NCBI GenBank assembly: GCA_001897835.1
Contig: MKUN01000045.1
Coordinates: 165,198 to 229,197 of the forward strand
Direction of reading: 5' to 3'
Origin: Bacteroidetes bacterium 46-16
GTDB lineage: Bacteria > Bacteroidota > Bacteroidia > Chitinophagales > Chitinophagaceae
Length of the DNA: 64,000 nt
The translations under genes were made by a program, and so were the position numbers. Shown piece after piece: positions 62,687-64,000 of the stretch; within the stretch, counting starts at the first letter, position 1, and every line of letters starts with the position of its first letter. A model generated the notes under the pieces. The model searched no databases and was not told the origin of the DNA. It saw only the letters and a program-made list of their open reading frames with translations.

Positions 62687-63706
62687 ATGGAACAATCGCA
62701 TGTTCGGCCGGGGGATAATTTGAACCCGAAGGAGCGGGAATATGAGAACAGCATAAGGCCGCAGACCATCGAAGAATTTTCGGGGCAGCCTAAGCTGGTG
62801 GAGAACCTGCGCATATTCATAAAAGCGGCCAACCTGCGCGGTGAGGCGCTGGACCATATCTTATTTCACGGCCCGCCCGGCCTGGGTAAAACTACCCTTT
62901 CGCGCATTGTAGCCAATGAGCTGGGCGTGAATATAAAAGAGACCTCGGGGCCTGTAATAGAAAAGCCCGCCGACCTGGCAGGTCTGCTCACCAGCCTCGA
63001 GGAGCGGGATGTACTTTTTATAGATGAGATACACAGGCTTAGTACGGTGGTAGAAGAATATCTATACGCCGCTATGGAAGATTTTAAGATCGACATCATG
63101 ATAGATACGGGCCCTGCTGCACGTACCATACAGATCAATCTTAACTCTTTTACCCTGGTAGGGGCCACCACGCGCTCCGGCTTGCTCACTGCACCTTTAT
63201 TATCGCGTTTCGGTATCAAATCGCGGCTTGAATATTATACGGCCGATGTGTTGCAGCGTATCGTGATAAGGGCTGCCGGTTTATTGAATGTGCGTATCAC
63301 CAGCGATGCGGCTATGGAGATAGCAAAGCGCAGCCGTGGCACCCCGCGTATCGCCAATGGCCTGTTGCGCCGCATGCGCGATTTTGCACAGGTGCTGGGC
63401 AACGGTGTGATAGACGTAGCCATTGTAGAGCATGGCCTGAAGGCATTGAACGTGGATGAGAGCGGGCTCGACGATATGGATAATAAGATACTTACTACGC
63501 TGATAGATAAGTTCAAGGGCGGGCCAACGGGTCTGAATAATATTGCTACATCGGTAGGCGAGGAGGCTGGCACTATCGAGGAAGTGTATGAGCCTTTCCT
63601 GATACAGGAAGGCTACATTGTGCGTACGCCGCGTGGCCGTGAAGCTACCGAACGCGCCTACAAACACCTGGGCAGGAAGAAAGGTGGCGATGCGACCCTT
63701 TTTTAA
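62687..63706 (+). CDS. ruvB: Holliday junction branch migration DNA helicase RuvB
   Basis: 339 residues. AAA+ Walker A GPPGLGKT at residues 62-69, Walker [12 protein letters not shown] near 110-120, sensor [18 protein letters not shown], and the C-terminal winged helix ([30 protein letters not shown]) that contacts junction DNA with RuvA. It drives branch migration of Holliday junctions; ruvC is 8 kb upstream in the window, and ruvA is not present. The gene is divergent from the cystathionine gamma-synthase gene. Confidence 0.98.
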   Translation: MEQSHVRPGDNLNPKEREYENSIRPQTIEEFSGQPKLVENLRIFIKAANLRGEALDHILFHGPPGLGKTTLSRIVANELGVNIKETSGPVIEKPADLAGLLTSLEERDVLFIDEIHRLSTVVEEYLYAAMEDFKIDIMIDTGPAARTIQINLNSFTLVGATTRSGLLTAPLLSRFGIKSRLEYYTADVLQRIVIRAAGLLNVRITSDAAMEIAKRSRGTPRIANGLLRRMRDFAQVLGNGVIDVAIVEHGLKALNVDESGLDDMDNKILTTLIDKFKGGPTGLNNIATSVGEEAGTIEEVYEPFLIQEGYIVRTPRGREATERAYKHLGRKKGGDATLF

Positions 63707-63715
63707 TAGTCACAG

Positions 63716-63972
63716 CAGCCCCTTCAAAGCGTTCTGTTTATAGAATGAATGACATGAGCATGAGAGCTTCATCGGAGCGACCGGTGCTATTGAGTACACA
63801 TTCGCGCGTTGAGGTCGCACCTACGGAGCTTGTGTGTTTGGGGTATCGCGGCTATAAACAGGACATCCCTCTGGGATTAACATAATTCGATATCATGTTC
63901 AGCCCCTCGGGGCGCCCTGTTTATAGCTATATGCTGATTTCAATAATTAAGAGCTCCATTGGAGCGACCTGT
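63716..63972. repeat. cluster of palindromic interspersed repeats
   Basis: At least six related short elements in the last 290 bases. Family ii, CAGCCCC...CTGTTTATAG, occurs at 63716-63743 and 63900-63926. Family i, GAGCTtCat..GGAGCGACC, occurs at 63763-63787 and 63950-63972 and inverted at 63812-63830. Family iii, inverted at 63851-63882, reads ATCCCAGAGGGATGTCCTGTTTATAG on the minus strand. Families ii and iii share the tail CTGTTTATAG. They look like REP-type palindromic units. Confidence 0.7.
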
Positions 63973-64000
63973 ATTGTTGATGGATATCCGCGAGTGTAGA

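Overview
The window looks like chromosome of a Bacteroidota bacterium, most likely of the Chitinophagaceae type. Several things point there: secreted proteins ending in type IX secretion (T9SS) sorting domains, a PorP/SprF-like protein, SprB and PKD repeat adhesins, DUF5606/DUF4783/DUF5723 proteins, an OtsA-OtsB fusion, a tyrosine-ammonia-lyase-like gene of the flexirubin type, almost no Shine-Dalgarno sequences, and promoter-like TTG...TAnnTTTG motifs. Gene density is high, genes switch strand often, and many convergent pairs share a strong bidirectional hairpin terminator. I saw no tRNA, rRNA, CRISPR array or intact insertion sequence.

Layout. 1-5.1 kb: 5' part of kbl, a carboxypeptidase-regulatory-like protein, a flavin reductase, trehalose synthase/phosphatase, a DUF5606 protein. 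5.2-14.1 kb: a 1530-residue SprB-repeat adhesin, a polysaccharide flippase, an OmpA/DUF5723 protein. 14.3-17.1 kb: the operon rplM-rpsI-rpsB-tsf, with an unusual Gly/Arg tail on S2. 17.4-36.7 kb: envelope and housekeeping genes (small OmpA protein, glycosyltransferase, M2 and M28 peptidases, NHL-repeat and SBBP-type T9SS proteins, glycine-zipper protein, ketoacyl synthase, gpmI, MuiA-like, PcrA/UvrD).

36.75-39.76 kb is an AT-rich accessory island. It holds an XRE regulator overlapping an HNH endonuclease with a zinc-ribbon/PUA-like N-terminal half, then a Panacea-domain gene overlapping a small membrane protein (a candidate toxin-antitoxin pair), then a frameshifted gene remnant and a gene-poor stretch with repeats. 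This is the part most likely to hold something undescribed.

40.2-46.5 kb: free methionine sulfoxide reductase, GH10-like hydrolase, TPR protein, oligopeptide-binding lipoprotein, pdxJ. 46.9-53.2 kb: a 1736-residue PKD adhesin with a T9SS type B C-terminus followed directly by a PorP/SprF-type protein, an arrangement like sprB-sprF. 53.3-58.3 kb: an OmpR-type regulator, ruvC and a divergent flippase-like gene, DUF3108, a GNAT-nitrilase fusion. 58.4-63.7 kb: tyrosine ammonia-lyase plus FabG (flexirubin-type starter genes), a RelE/ParE toxin-antitoxin pair, cystathionine gamma-synthase, ruvB. The last 300 bases are a cluster of short palindromic interspersed repeats, one family of which also occurs near 29.87 kb.
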